Notes: generated by a model from the sequence alone, not told the origin. A DNA stretch of 64,000 bases from Methylobacterium sp. 10 (GCF_000519085.1 NZ_KI912577.1:1242501-1306500); one strand, 5' to 3'; counted from the first letter of the stretch, positions 35,925 to 45,323 are shown. Program-made: numbers and translations.

Positions 35925-36100
35925 GCGACGGTTCCTCCTCGGAGGATCAAAAGGGAACGCGGTGAGGGTCTTGAGCCCGATGCCGCGGCTGCCCCCGCAA
36001 CTGTAAGCGGCGAGTCCTTCATCAACACGTCACTGGGTGATCGCCTGGGAAGACGATGAGAGGGCGGTGACCCGCGAGCCAGGAGACCTGCCGTCAGTCG
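35925..36100 (+). promoter_or_regulatory. Cobalamin riboswitch
   Basis: The conserved core is present in order: AAAAGGGAACGCGGTGAG (about 35949-35965), GCCGCGGCTGCCCCCGCAAC, CTGTAAGCGG (36001-36010) and the B12 box GAGCCAGGAGACCTGCC (36076-36092). Closing P1 arms GACGG near 35928 and CCGTC near 36091 can pair. It lies in the leader of the TonB receptor gene at 36408. The remaining 300 bases to that start should hold the expression platform, either a terminator or a ribosome-site sequestering hairpin, but I could not fold it reliably. Confidence 0.95.
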
Positions 36101-36407
36101 TGGTCACACGCGAAACGCATCGGGCGGGGTGTCCTGGTGGGGTGTCGGCGCCTGCGCTCGCGTAGGGGACGGCTTCGTTCGCGGTGACGTGCCACTGCGC
36201 TGAGCCGCGCCCGCCGTCTGCCTGCGATGCCCGATCGTTCCCGTCCATTCCGTTGCCCACTCGTTCCCGCCGAGGCGCGCGCCCCGACCGTCAGGTCGTG
36301 GTCGCGCCGATTGCCCTGCGATCGAGTTATTGTAACGTTATAACATACGATCTATCGAAGCGGATCGCTGTCACCGGCCTGCCTAAACTCCGGTTTTCCC
36401 GATCATC
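36101..36407 (+). other. Leader between riboswitch and receptor start
   Basis: No gene is seen. The segment switches from GC-rich to AT-rich near 36325-36360 (GTTATTGTAACGTTATAACATACG, with an inverted repeat GTTATTGTAAC / GTTATAAC). This could be a second promoter or part of the expression platform. Confidence 0.4.
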
Positions 36408-38609
36408 ATGACGCCATCCACCTCCTCCCGCCTCCCTCGCCTCGCAAACCCGCCGTCCCCTGCGGCGAGACCCGCTCGCCCCATCCTCCTCTCGCTCCTC
36501 GCCTCCACCCTGGTCACGGGGGCGGCGCGAGGCGAGGATTCCGTCACGCTGGACCAGCTCACCGTCGAGGGCAGCGGCGTCAGCCTCACCCGCGCGAATC
36601 CCGTCGGCCTCAACCTGTCGACGCCCTCCCGCAGCGCCAGCCGCCTCGGCCTGACGCCCCTGGAAACGCCCGCCAGCATCGACGTGATCAGCGGCGAGAC
36701 CGCCCGCATCCGGGGCCAGAATACGGTGGTCGAGGCGGTGACGCAGAACGCCACCGGCATCACCACGATCGCGTCACCCGGCAACGGCAACGGCGCCTTC
36801 TCCAGCCGGGGCTTCGCCGGGCCGAACTCGATCCAGCAGCTCTATGACGGCACCCGCCTGTTCGTGGGCGCCGGCACCGTGACCTTCCCGTTCGACACCT
36901 GGAACGTGGAACGGATCGAGGTGCTGCGCGGCCCGGCCTCCGTGCTCTACGGCGACGGCGCCATCGGCGGCGTCGTGAACGTGGTCTCGAAGAAGCCGAG
37001 CTTCACGCCGATCCATGCCGCCCGCGCGGCAACCGGGTCGGACGGGCTCGCGCGCCTCGCCGTCGATCTCGGCGGCCCCATCGGCGATGCGGTGGCCTAC
37101 CGCCTCAACGTCAGCGGCAACCGCGACGGCGGCTGGACCAGCCCGAACGGGGATTTCCGCAACCTCGCGGTCTCCGGCGCGCTGCTGTTCCAGCTCAACC
37201 CCGATCTCGCCGTCACCCTCAGCCACGATCTCGGCTACCAGGAGCCCGCGCGCTACTGGGGCACGCCGCTGGTCAATGGCCGGATCGTCCAGTCCCTGCG
37301 CAACAACAACTACAATGTCGACGGCTCGAAGATCGTCTGGTCCGACAACTGGACCCAGCTCAAGACCGAGTGGACGCCGAGCGCCGACATCACCATCCGC
37401 AATACCGCCTACCGGCTCCAGAGCCGGCGCCACTGGCTCGATGTGGAACAGTACCGGTTCAACAGTGGTACGGGACGGATCGACAGGTCCGACTACCTCG
37501 AAATCTACCACAGCCAGGAGCAGGTCGGGAACCGCTTCGACGCGGCCTTCAAGGGCAACGTGTTCGGGTTCCGCAACGAGTTCGCGGTGGGGTTCGACGT
37601 CAACCACGTGGATTTCCGCCACACCAACAACTTCTCCAGCGTGGGCGGCGGCCTCGTCACCAGCGTCGATCCGTTCAACTACGATCCGGGTCTGTTCCCG
37701 GCCAATGGCCGCGCCAGCCCGGCCTATGCCACCAGCACCAACCAGGCCTCGGTCTTCGCCGAGAACCGGCTGATCCTCAGCGACCAACTCTCCTTCCTCA
37801 CCGGCGTGCGTTTCGACGCGCCAACCCTGCACCGGCGCAACCTGCAGACCGGCGACACCTTCGCGCGCTCGTTCGAGGCCCTGAGCTACCGCTTCGGCCT
37901 CGTCTACAACCCGACGCCGGATTCGGCCCTCTACGTGCAATACGCCACCGCCACCGATCCGGTGGGGAGCCTCATCAGCCTGTCGCAAGCGAACGCCAAT
38001 TTCGACCTCTCCACCGGCGAGCAGATCGAGGTCGGGGCCAAGGGCCTCGCGCTGAACGGCGCCCTCGAATGGACGCTGGCGGGCTACCGCATCGTCAAGG
38101 ACAACCTGATCTCGGCGGTGCCGGGCCAGCCCACGCTCTCGACCCAGGTCGGCCAACAATCCTCGCACGGGGTGGAGGGGGCGCTCGCCCTGCGCCTGCC
38201 GGACGGCTGGCGCATCGACGCCAATCTCGCTCTGCTCCACGCGCAATACGACGAGTTCCGGGAGGGGGCGGTGTCCTATGCCGGAAACCAGCCCATCGAC
38301 GTGCCCCAGCGCGTCGCCAATGTCTGGCTCAATTGGGCCTTCGCCCGTGACTGGGAGGCGCGGATCGGGCTGCAGAATGTCGGCCGGGTCTTCAGCGACT
38401 TCTCCAACACCGCCCCACGGCCCGACTACACCCTCGCCCATCTCGGCCTCGACCATCAGGTCACCCCGGCCTCGCGCCTGAGCCTTCGCGTCTACAACCT
38501 GTTCGACAAGACCTACGCCATCAGCGGCAACGCCGTGGACGGAATCGGCACCAACTGGATCCTCGGGCGACCGCGCTCCTTCGAGGTCGCCTACAGCGTC
38601 GCGTGGTGA
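36408..38609 (+). CDS. TonB-dependent receptor under cobalamin-riboswitch control, probable corrinoid transporter
   Basis: The 733-residue outer-membrane protein has a signal peptide ending near VTGAARG and a TonB-box-like region VTLDQLTVEGSG. Its plug contains LETPASIDVISGETARIRG, AFSSRGFAGPNSIQQLYDGTRL, VERIEVLRGPASVLYGDGAIGG and VVNVVSKKP. The barrel ends NWILGRPRSFEVAYSVAW. In sequence style it belongs to the siderophore-receptor branch rather than classic BtuB. The leader riboswitch nevertheless predicts repression by adenosylcobalamin, so a corrinoid is the favoured ligand. The gene is translationally coupled to the PepSY protein that follows. No BtuCDF genes are nearby. Confidence 0.9.
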   Translation: MTPSTSSRLPRLANPPSPAARPARPILLSLLASTLVTGAARGEDSVTLDQLTVEGSGVSLTRANPVGLNLSTPSRSASRLGLTPLETPASIDVISGETARIRGQNTVVEAVTQNATGITTIASPGNGNGAFSSRGFAGPNSIQQLYDGTRLFVGAGTVTFPFDTWNVERIEVLRGPASVLYGDGAIGGVVNVVSKKPSFTPIHAARAATGSDGLARLAVDLGGPIGDAVAYRLNVSGNRDGGWTSPNGDFRNLAVSGALLFQLNPDLAVTLSHDLGYQEPARYWGTPLVNGRIVQSLRNNNYNVDGSKIVWSDNWTQLKTEWTPSADITIRNTAYRLQSRRHWLDVEQYRFNSGTGRIDRSDYLEIYHSQEQVGNRFDAAFKGNVFGFRNEFAVGFDVNHVDFRHTNNFSSVGGGLVTSVDPFNYDPGLFPANGRASPAYATSTNQASVFAENRLILSDQLSFLTGVRFDAPTLHRRNLQTGDTFARSFEALSYRFGLVYNPTPDSALYVQYATATDPVGSLISLSQANANFDLSTGEQIEVGAKGLALNGALEWTLAGYRIVKDNLISAVPGQPTLSTQVGQQSSHGVEGALALRLPDGWRIDANLALLHAQYDEFREGAVSYAGNQPIDVPQRVANVWLNWAFARDWEARIGLQNVGRVFSDFSNTAPRPDYTLAHLGLDHQVTPASRLSLRVYNLFDKTYAISGNAVDGIGTNWILGRPRSFEVAYSVAW

Positions 38610-40105
38610 GCCTCGTCAAACCGGCGAAGCGGTGGCTGGTCCTCGGCCACCGCTGGCTCGGCATCGCCACCGGGCTGCTCTTCGCCCTCTGGATCGGCTC
38701 CGGTCTGGTGATGCTCTACGTGCCGTTCCCGAGCCTCACCGAGGCCGAACGCCTCGCCCGGCTGCGCCCGATGGCGTGGGACGCGGTCGCGGTCTCGCCG
38801 GACGAGGCCCTGGCCGCCGCCGGGCTGCACGGCCTGCCCCGCAGCCTCGATCTGGAGATGCGCGGCGCCGAACCGGTCTACCGGATGCAGGCCAGCGACG
38901 GCCGCCGCATCACCCTCTCGGCGCGAACCGGCGCGCCGGCCGGGCCGGTCGATGCCGGGACGGCCCTGCGCCTCGCCGGGGCCGGTCCCGGCGCCTCGGT
39001 GGAGGAGGTCGGGCGCGATCAATGGACGGTGACGGCCCGCTACGATCCCCTGCGGCCCTTCCACAGGGTCGCGCTGAACGACGCGGCCGGCACCGAGCTC
39101 TACGTCTCGCGAGGCACCGGCGAGATCGTCCTCGACACGACCCGGTTCGAGCGTGGCTGGAACTGGGTCGGTGCCGTCACTCATTGGGTCTATCTCACGC
39201 CGCTGCGCGCCCGCGCCGACCTCTGGCGCGACGTGGTGCTGTGGATCTCCGGCATCGCCGCATTCACGGCGCTCACCGGCCTCGTCCTCGGCATCTGGCG
39301 CCTGCGCCTCAGGCGCCGCTACGCGCAGGGGCGCGTCACGCCCTATCGCGGGCTGGCGCGCTGGCACCACCTCGCCGGGCTCGTAGGCGGGATCGGGCTC
39401 ACCACCTTCATCGTCAGCGGCTGGCTCTCCATGAACCCGAACCGGTGGTTCACCTCCCTCGCGCCGCCGGCCGACCTGCGCGCGGCCTATGCCGGGGCGG
39501 ACAACCCGGTCGGGCTGGATCTGGCGAGGCTGCACGAGATCGGCGCGCGTGCGCCCCTCGGCCTGCATCTCGTGCGCATCGGCGGGCGCTGGGTCACGAT
39601 GGGGCTCGACCGTGCCGGCACGCGGGTGATCGGAGACGCCCCCGACGCCGCCCGGATCGAGACGGCGGCCGGTCTCGCGATGGCAGGGGCGAGGCTGGAG
39701 GCTGTCGAGCGCCTCGACAGCCACGACCTCTACTGGTCGCCCCTCACCAGCGCGACCCTCCCGGTCTTGCGCCTGCGCTTCGCCGATCCGGCCGGAACGT
39801 GGCTTCACATCGATCCGCAGAGCGGCGAGATCCTCAACCGGCTCGACCGGTCGGGCCGCGCCAACCGCTGGCTGTTCACCGCCCTCCACCGCCTCGACCT
39901 GCCGGTCCTCGTCGGCCACCCGCCGGCGAGGGACGCGGCGCAATGGCTGGTCAACCTCCTCGCCGGAGCCCTGGTGACGACAGGGCTCGTCATCGGATGG
40001 CGGCGGCTGATTCTGAAGGCCGGCGCGCATTCCCCTCTCCCCGCGCGCGGGGAGAAGGCCGCGACGACCCCGTCGTCGGCGCGGCGAGGCGGCAGCCGAT
40101 GGTGA
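38603..40105 (+). CDS. PepSY-associated transmembrane protein (PiuB-like) coupled to the receptor
   Basis: The 500-residue inner-membrane protein follows the PepSY-TM layout. A first helix HRWLGIATGLLFALWIGSGL is followed by a large periplasmic part with PepSY-like repeats. Then come helices DVVLWISGIAAFTALTGLVLG and HHLAGLVGGIGLTTFIVSGWL with the conserved W-H-H, and a final helix WLVNLLAGALVTTGLVIGW. Such proteins often sit beside TonB receptors and are suspected ferric or cofactor reductases. The GTG start at 38603 overlaps the receptor stop by seven bases. The last 30 residues are encoded by an intergenic repeat, so the ancestral stop was probably overrun. Confidence 0.9.
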   Translation: MVSLVKPAKRWLVLGHRWLGIATGLLFALWIGSGLVMLYVPFPSLTEAERLARLRPMAWDAVAVSPDEALAAAGLHGLPRSLDLEMRGAEPVYRMQASDGRRITLSARTGAPAGPVDAGTALRLAGAGPGASVEEVGRDQWTVTARYDPLRPFHRVALNDAAGTELYVSRGTGEIVLDTTRFERGWNWVGAVTHWVYLTPLRARADLWRDVVLWISGIAAFTALTGLVLGIWRLRLRRRYAQGRVTPYRGLARWHHLAGLVGGIGLTTFIVSGWLSMNPNRWFTSLAPPADLRAAYAGADNPVGLDLARLHEIGARAPLGLHLVRIGGRWVTMGLDRAGTRVIGDAPDAARIETAAGLAMAGARLEAVERLDSHDLYWSPLTSATLPVLRLRFADPAGTWLHIDPQSGEILNRLDRSGRANRWLFTALHRLDLPVLVGHPPARDAAQWLVNLLAGALVTTGLVIGWRRLILKAGAHSPLPARGEKAATTPSSARRGGSRW

Positions 40106-40232
40106 GGGGGCTCGGCCGGAGGAGCCGCGTCCGAGAACGCCCCCTCACCCTCGCCCTGACGGGCTCACGTCGCCTCCCGGCAAGGGGAGGACGACGTCCT
40201 CTCCCCGCCCGCGGGGAGAGGGGGGAGGGCGT
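40030..40232. repeat. Inverted GC-rich repeat with CCCTCTCCCCGC arms
   Basis: CCCCTCTCCCCGCGCGCGGGGAGA at the left and CTCTCCCCGCCCGCGGGGAGAG at the right are each palindromic. Between them lie GGTGAGGGGGC and GCCCCCTCACC arms that can pair. It overlaps the end of the PepSY gene and fills the gap before the cupin gene. It is a different family from the repeats at 6.7 and 26 kb. Confidence 0.75.
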
Positions 40233-40235
40233 GCC

Positions 40236-40679
40236 CTACTGCTGGGCCTGCTGCGACTGGCGCATGAAGCTGTCGGGGGTGCCGGTCCCGTCCGAGACGA
40301 AGCGGATGTCGCGCGGCTCGCGCCGGGGCGTGTCGACGGAGAGGAACACCATCGGCTGCTCCAGGATCTCGGGCACCGAATGCACCACGCCGCGCTGGAA
40401 CATCACGAGCTTGCCCGGCCCCACCTCCACCGCCGGCTCGTCGGCGAATTTCATCATGCAGCGGCCGGAGAGCACGTAGAGATACTCGTCGCAGGAGGCG
40501 TGGCTGTGCGGCGGGGTCGGCGAATAGACCCGGAACACCCGCGCGCTCGCCGCCGGCTGATCGACGAACCGGTGGTCGGCCACCATGGTGGAACAGGCCT
40601 CGGGCAAGGTCGCCACGGCAGCGGCGACATCGAACACCGCGTGGGCGGCGGTGCTGGCGGGGGAGGGATCCTTGTCCAT
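40236..40679 (-). CDS. Cupin-domain protein
   Basis: The 147-residue protein forms a single small beta barrel. Cupin motif 1 is seen as PPHSHASCDEYLYVLSGRCMM, giving two histidines and a glutamate as metal ligands, and motif 2 as GPGKLVMFQRGVVHSV with the fourth ligand histidine. No second domain is present, so it is either a small dioxygenase/isomerase or a binding protein; the substrate is unknown. AGGA precedes the ATG at 40679, and an in-frame ATG at 40706 is the alternative. It is convergent with the receptor-PepSY operon and not obviously linked to it. Confidence 0.85.
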   Translation of the reverse strand: MDKDPSPASTAAHAVFDVAAAVATLPEACSTMVADHRFVDQPAASARVFRVYSPTPPHSHASCDEYLYVLSGRCMMKFADEPAVEVGPGKLVMFQRGVVHSVPEILEQPMVFLSVDTPRREPRDIRFVSDGTGTPDSFMRQSQQAQQ

Positions 40680-40932
40680 GGACGTTCCTGACGTTTGATC
40701 TGCCATTTGCGGCGCAGGTTACCCGCTTTTCGCGCTCGCCCCAACGACGATGCCGCGAGGACCGGGGCTGCGCATCCGGGGCGACGCACGGGTCCGTCTT
40801 TCCAAGGCCGCGCAGCGGAGCCCGGAATCCGGAGACGCGTACGGCGCCCGATCAGGCACACGCGGTGTTTCTGGATTGCACGCCTTCGGGGCCGGGCTCG
40901 CGGTCAGGGACCGACGAGGATGCCATTCCCCG

Positions 40933-42486
40933 TCAGCGAACGGTCCGCAACGCCTCCGCCATCCGCCTCACGGCGGGTACGATGGCCCGCTCTGGCACCG
41001 ATGCATAGCCGAGGAGCAACCCCTGTTCGGCCCGGGCAGCATCCGTGAAATGCGGCGAGAGCGCCGTGGTGGCGATCCCGGCGCGGGCGCAGGCTCCCAC
41101 TGCGCGGCGATCGTCGAATTCCGCCCCGGCCACCGGGCGCGCCACCAGATGCATGCCGCCGTCGCGGGGCGGGACCTCCAATACATCGCCGAGGTGATCG
41201 CGCGCCGACGCCACGAGAGCGGCCTGTCTCTGGCCATAGAGACGCCGCGTCCGGCGCAGATGCGCGGTGAAATGGCCCTCGGCGATGAATCGGGCCAGCG
41301 CGCCCTGTCCGAGGATCGAGGCGAAGCCGCCGCTGCCGGTGAGGGCGCGGCGCACGGGCTCCACCAGGGTCTGCGGCAGGACGAGGTAGCTCATCTGCAA
41401 TGCGGGCAGGAGCACCTTGGAGACGCTGCCGACGTAGAGGACGCGCCCGGCCCGGTCGAGGGCGTGGAGCGGCGCCAGCGGGCGCCCGGCATAGCGGTAC
41501 TCGCCGTCGTAATCGTCCTCGACGATCCAGCCATCCCGCGCCTCCGCCCAGGCGAGGAGGGCGAGGCGGTTCTCCAGGCTCATGGTGGCACCGAGGGGAT
41601 GGCCCTGGGCCGGTGTCACCACCGCGAGCCGCGCTCCAGGATCGAGGGACTGCGCCTGCGCGATCGAGAATCCCGGCGCACCGCACGGCACCGGGACCGT
41701 GCGCAGGCCGGCCGCGCTCAGGGCATGGGCGAGGCCGGGAAAGCCCGGCTCCTCCAGATAGGCCGCCTCGCCGGGCTCCAGCAGAAGCTCCGCCAGGAGG
41801 CGCAGGCTCTGGCGGATGCTGGCGGTGACGATCACCGCCTCCTCGCTGCAGGCGACCCCGCGCCCGGCGGAGAGATAGGCCGCCAGGGCACGACGCAGGC
41901 GCGGATCGCCGAGGGGATGAGGGTGCGCGGGCGGGCCGGCGCGCCATTCGGCCTGGAGCAGGCGCGCCCAGGTTTCACGTGGAAACGCATCGAGGGCGGG
42001 GCGGCCGAGGGCGAAGGCGTCGGGGATCGGGGCGTCGCCGGCCTCGCCTCGCGACGCTGCCAGCGACGCCCCGCGCCGCGACAGCACCGGCGCCCCGGGG
42101 GAGGGGGCCGTGCGGCCCGCCACGCCCCGTGGGACGAGGAGGTCGTCGGGCAGGGTGTCGGCGACACGGGTGCCGGAGCCGGGGCGGGTGGTGAGGTAGC
42201 CTTCGGCGACGAGATGCTCGATGGCAAGCAGGATCGTGCCCCGCGCGCAGTCGAGATCCTCCGCGAGGGTGCGGGATGAGGGCAGGCGCTCTCCCGGCGG
42301 CAGGCGTCCCGACAGGATGGCGTCGCGCAGGGCCTCGCGCACCCGGCCGTGCAGGGAGGCATGACCGCCAGGACCGTAGCCGCCCGGCGAGGGGCCGAGG
42401 TCGAGTTGGAGCGGCAGGGCAGGGGGCCGTCTTGGGCTCGGCTTCAAAGTGGTCCAGTCGGTTCGCGAAAACCGGATCTTCCGCAT
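40933..42486 (-). CDS. MocR-family transcriptional regulator (GntR HTH fused to aminotransferase fold)
   Basis: The 517-residue protein has an N-terminal GntR winged helix (about 50-115: LHGRVREALRDAILSGRLPPGERLPSSRTLAEDL) and a class I aminotransferase domain that binds PLP as effector. Typical PLP-fold pieces are GDPRLRRALAAYL, EEPGFPGL, TPAQGHPLGATM, EDDYDGEYRY and the lysine segment GSVSKVLLPALQ. MocR regulators usually act on a divergent neighbour; here that is the PaiB-like gene starting 54 bases away. The ATG at 42486 begins the recognisable protein although the frame is open further upstream. Confidence 0.93.
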   Translation of the reverse strand: MRKIRFSRTDWTTLKPSPRRPPALPLQLDLGPSPGGYGPGGHASLHGRVREALRDAILSGRLPPGERLPSSRTLAEDLDCARGTILLAIEHLVAEGYLTTRPGSGTRVADTLPDDLLVPRGVAGRTAPSPGAPVLSRRGASLAASRGEAGDAPIPDAFALGRPALDAFPRETWARLLQAEWRAGPPAHPHPLGDPRLRRALAAYLSAGRGVACSEEAVIVTASIRQSLRLLAELLLEPGEAAYLEEPGFPGLAHALSAAGLRTVPVPCGAPGFSIAQAQSLDPGARLAVVTPAQGHPLGATMSLENRLALLAWAEARDGWIVEDDYDGEYRYAGRPLAPLHALDRAGRVLYVGSVSKVLLPALQMSYLVLPQTLVEPVRRALTGSGGFASILGQGALARFIAEGHFTAHLRRTRRLYGQRQAALVASARDHLGDVLEVPPRDGGMHLVARPVAGAEFDDRRAVGACARAGIATTALSPHFTDAARAEQGLLLGYASVPERAIVPAVRRMAEALRTVR

Positions 42487-42540
42487 GATCCGCTTTGCGT
42501 CAACAGAAACTGCGAACATCGCGCCGCGCCGAGGATCATC

Positions 42541-43179
42541 ATGTACGAGCCGCCCCATTTCCGGAGCGACGATACCGAAGCCCAGGCCGCCCTCATCCGC
42601 GCCTCGCCGCTCGGCCTGCTGGTGAGCGCCGGTGCCGGCGGGCTGATGGCCAATCCCGTTCCCTTCCTCCTCGACGAGGGCGCGGGCGGAGAGCGAGTGC
42701 TCCGGGCGCATCTTGCCCGCGCCAACCCGCAATGGCGCGACCTCGATGGGCTTCCCGAATGCCTCGTCGTGTTCCAGGGGCCGGACCGCTACGTCACGCC
42801 CTCGTGGTACGCGACGAAGCGGGAGACCGGGAAGGTGGTGCCGACCTGGAACTACGCCACCGTGCAGGCGCGGGGTCGCCCGTGCGTCATCGAGGACGAG
42901 GCCTGGCTGCGGCGCCAGATCGACGACCTGACGCGGATGCGGGAGGCGGGGCGGGACGCGCCCTGGTCGGTGGCGGACGCGCCGCCGGCCTTCACCGCCG
43001 CGCAGATCCGGGGGATCGTCGGCATCGAGATTCCGATTGCGCGGCTCACCGGCAAATGGAAGGTCAGCCAGAACCGCACGGAGGCGGACCGGGCCGGCGT
43101 CGCGGCCGGCCTTCGCCGGGACGCGGGCGGAGAGGACGCGATGGCGGACCTCGTCGACAGGGTGGGACCTCGGGCATGA
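42541..43179 (+). CDS. FMN-binding negative regulator, PaiB family
   Basis: The 212-residue protein follows the PaiB pattern: start MYEPPHFR, then ASPLGLLVS, PVPFLLDE, HLARANPQWRDL, VVFQGPDRYVTPSWYATK, VVPTWNYATVQARG, and the C-terminal GIEIPIARLTGKWKVSQNR. These are the classic split-barrel flavin-binding segments. Members regulate sporulation and polyamine genes in Bacillus or are uncharacterised in proteobacteria. It is divergent from the MocR gene, which probably controls it. Its stop overlaps the following GNAT start (ATGA). Confidence 0.93.
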   Translation: MYEPPHFRSDDTEAQAALIRASPLGLLVSAGAGGLMANPVPFLLDEGAGGERVLRAHLARANPQWRDLDGLPECLVVFQGPDRYVTPSWYATKRETGKVVPTWNYATVQARGRPCVIEDEAWLRRQIDDLTRMREAGRDAPWSVADAPPAFTAAQIRGIVGIEIPIARLTGKWKVSQNRTEADRAGVAAGLRRDAGGEDAMADLVDRVGPRA

Positions 43180-43874
43180 GCGAGCGCGTGAATTCCTATG
43201 GCCAGCCGGTCGGCCCCGCCCTCGCAGGGTGGAGCCCGCCTCCGTTGCCCCCGCGCGAGGCGATTCAGGGGCGGTTCTGCCGGATCGAGCCCCTCGATGC
43301 CGAGCGCCATGCGGGCGACCTCTTTTCCGCCCTGGCCCACGACCCGGCGCGCTGGACCTATCTGCCCGGAGAGCCCCCGTCGGACGAGGCGGAGTATCGC
43401 GTGCGGCTGGTCGAGATCGCCCGCAGCCGCGACCCGATGCATCACGCCATCCTCGACGCCGCCACCGGCCGCGCCCTCGGTCTGGCGGCCTATCTCAGGA
43501 TCGAGCCGGCCCATGGCTGCATCGAGGTCGGCCATATCCAGTTCGGCCCGGGCCTCGCCCGGAACCCCGCCGCCACCGAGGCGATGGCCCTGATGATGGC
43601 TCGCGCCTTCGATCTCGGATACCGCCGCTACGAATGGAAATGCGACAGCCTCAACGCGCCCTCCCGCGCGGCGGCCCTCCGCTTCGGCTTCACCTTCGAG
43701 GGTATCTTCCGCAACGCCATCGTCACCAAGGGGCGCTCCCGCGACACGGCCTGGTTCGCGGTGACGGACGCGGACTGGCCCCGCCTGCGGGCGGCCTTCG
43801 CCGCCTGGCTCGCGCCGGAGAACTTTTGTGATGCGGGCCGCCAGCGGCATACCCTCGCGGCCCTGCGGGGCTGA
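43176..43874 (+). CDS. GNAT-family acetyltransferase (RimJ/RimL-like)
   Basis: The 232-residue protein has the RimJ/RimL type GNAT layout: RIEPLDAERHAGDLFSAL near the N-terminus, AAYLRIEPAHGCIEVGHIQFGPGL for the central strands, RNPAATEAMALMMARAFD in place of the usual R-x-x-G-x-G/A loop, and YEWKCDSLNAPSRAAALRFGFTFEG with the N-x-x-S-R-A-A motif. The acceptor may be a protein N-terminus or a small amine. The start codon overlaps the PaiB-like stop, giving a two-gene operon under probable MocR control. The frame of the end is well defined by a TGA at 43872. Confidence 0.93.
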   Translation: MSERVNSYGQPVGPALAGWSPPPLPPREAIQGRFCRIEPLDAERHAGDLFSALAHDPARWTYLPGEPPSDEAEYRVRLVEIARSRDPMHHAILDAATGRALGLAAYLRIEPAHGCIEVGHIQFGPGLARNPAATEAMALMMARAFDLGYRRYEWKCDSLNAPSRAAALRFGFTFEGIFRNAIVTKGRSRDTAWFAVTDADWPRLRAAFAAWLAPENFCDAGRQRHTLAALRG

Positions 43875-44080
43875 ACCTCATCCGACCATGGGAGCACCGA
43901 TCCGCGAAAACCGGAGGTCGTCCCGGCCACGCCCAACGTTCGATCCGGCATGATCATCCCCTGCATCATGAATAATCCCGTCCTGTTGCAGGGACGGCGC
44001 AGCGTCTCGGGGTGCGGCCGGCTAGTTAGTTGACGGGACCGGGAGACATCGGTGCCTCGGGCCGAAGGAAACACCTCGCC

Positions 44081-45046
44081 ATGACGTCCGTGAGGATCGC
44101 CGTCGCGCTTCTTCTCGCCGCCTGTTCCTGCGCGCCGGCCCTGGCCGGCTCCGAGGACGGCAAGGACGGCAGGAGCAGCGGTCAGGCGCGCTCGTCGAAG
44201 GCAAAGCCGTCGTCGCCCGAGACGAAGGAGGATGTCGATACCGAGCACCTGTTCGGCTTCACCGAAGGATCGGATGCCGGCGAGAAGGGCCAGCAGGAGG
44301 TCGTCTTCGACAGCGTCTCGCGCATCGGCAAGCGCCGCGCCGGCCCCGGCCCGTCGCATTACCGCGCCTTCGACGCGCGCCTCGGCTACCAGTTCGATCC
44401 GATCGACCGCCTGAGCATCGAGTTCAGCGCGTTCGGCACCCTGCACCGGGTCCGCACCATCGCCGATCTCGACGACAAGGCCTTCGGTACGTTCGACGGC
44501 GCCTCGATCGACGTGAAGTACCAGTTCCTGAAGGGCTCGGCCGAGCAGCCCGTGGGGTTCGCCCTGGAGGTGAGGCCGCGCTTCACCCGCATCCTGCCGC
44601 TGGAGGGCAACGGCGCCGACGTCTTCGATCTCGAGACCCTGGCCCAGGTCGATGTCCAGATCGTGCCGAACAAACTCTGGTACGGCGGCAATGTCAGTTT
44701 CGAACCGGCGGTGGGGCGCCAGCGCGGCTCGGGCGAGGGCTACCGCTCCTCGACCTTCGTCTGGTCGAACGCCCTCGTCGGCGAGGTGGCGGACAAGACC
44801 TATCTCGGGCCAGAGTTACGCTACCTGCGCGGCTACGACGGGGCCTTCCTGAACCGGTTGGAGAGCGAGGCCCTGACCCTCGGCCCGGCCCTGCACCACC
44901 GCTTCACCGAGAAGGCCTGGATCACCCTGGCCTATGCCGGCCAGGTCTGGGGGCGCGATGCCGATCCCGCCTTCGCGCGGCGCGCTCTCGGCCTCGGCCA
45001 GTTCGAGCGCCACGCCGTCCGCCTCAAGCTCGGCCTCGAATTCTGA
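44081..45046 (+). CDS. Predicted outer-membrane beta-barrel protein, uncharacterised
   Basis: The 321-residue protein starts with a signal peptide VRIAVALLLAACSCAPALA, which could also be a lipoprotein-like signal. It is followed by a Lys/Ser-rich linker and about ten amphipathic strands such as RAFDARLGYQFDPIDRLSIEFSAF, SIDVKYQFLKGS, NKLWYGGNVSFEPAV and ERHAVRLKLGLEF. The last residue is phenylalanine, the classic BAM signal. I recognise no named family. A candidate terminator lies 175 bases downstream. Confidence 0.8.
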   Translation: MTSVRIAVALLLAACSCAPALAGSEDGKDGRSSGQARSSKAKPSSPETKEDVDTEHLFGFTEGSDAGEKGQQEVVFDSVSRIGKRRAGPGPSHYRAFDARLGYQFDPIDRLSIEFSAFGTLHRVRTIADLDDKAFGTFDGASIDVKYQFLKGSAEQPVGFALEVRPRFTRILPLEGNGADVFDLETLAQVDVQIVPNKLWYGGNVSFEPAVGRQRGSGEGYRSSTFVWSNALVGEVADKTYLGPELRYLRGYDGAFLNRLESEALTLGPALHHRFTEKAWITLAYAGQVWGRDADPAFARRALGLGQFERHAVRLKLGLEF

Positions 45047-45221
45047 CGGGGCGAATCATGCGATGAGAGCGGGGAGCGCCGTATCCAGTCCGGTCCCGTC
45101 CGCCATCGAGCCTCTACAGCTGCAGTGGCCCTCTCGCAGATGGCGGGTGGATCGTTTGAAGTGGTTTCATCCAAAGCCCCCGACTGAAACGCGTTGATCT
45201 CTGGTACGAGGTGAGAAAGAA

Positions 45222-45261
45222 GAGAACCCGTCTTTTGCGAGTGCGGGGCTCGGGTTTTCTC
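45222..45261. terminator. Candidate hairpin terminator, possibly bidirectional
   Basis: GAGAACCCG at 45222-45230 can pair with CGGGTTTTCTC at 45251-45261 with a two-base bulge around a 20-base loop. On the minus strand the stem is followed by CTCTTCTTTCTC. It separates the barrel-protein gene from the next small gene. The imperfect stem makes this tentative. Confidence 0.35.
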
Positions 45262-45323
45262 ATGAAATGCTTATTAGTATCGAACGAGAGCTTCGGCCCC
45301 GCCATCATCCGGCTGGTCTGATC

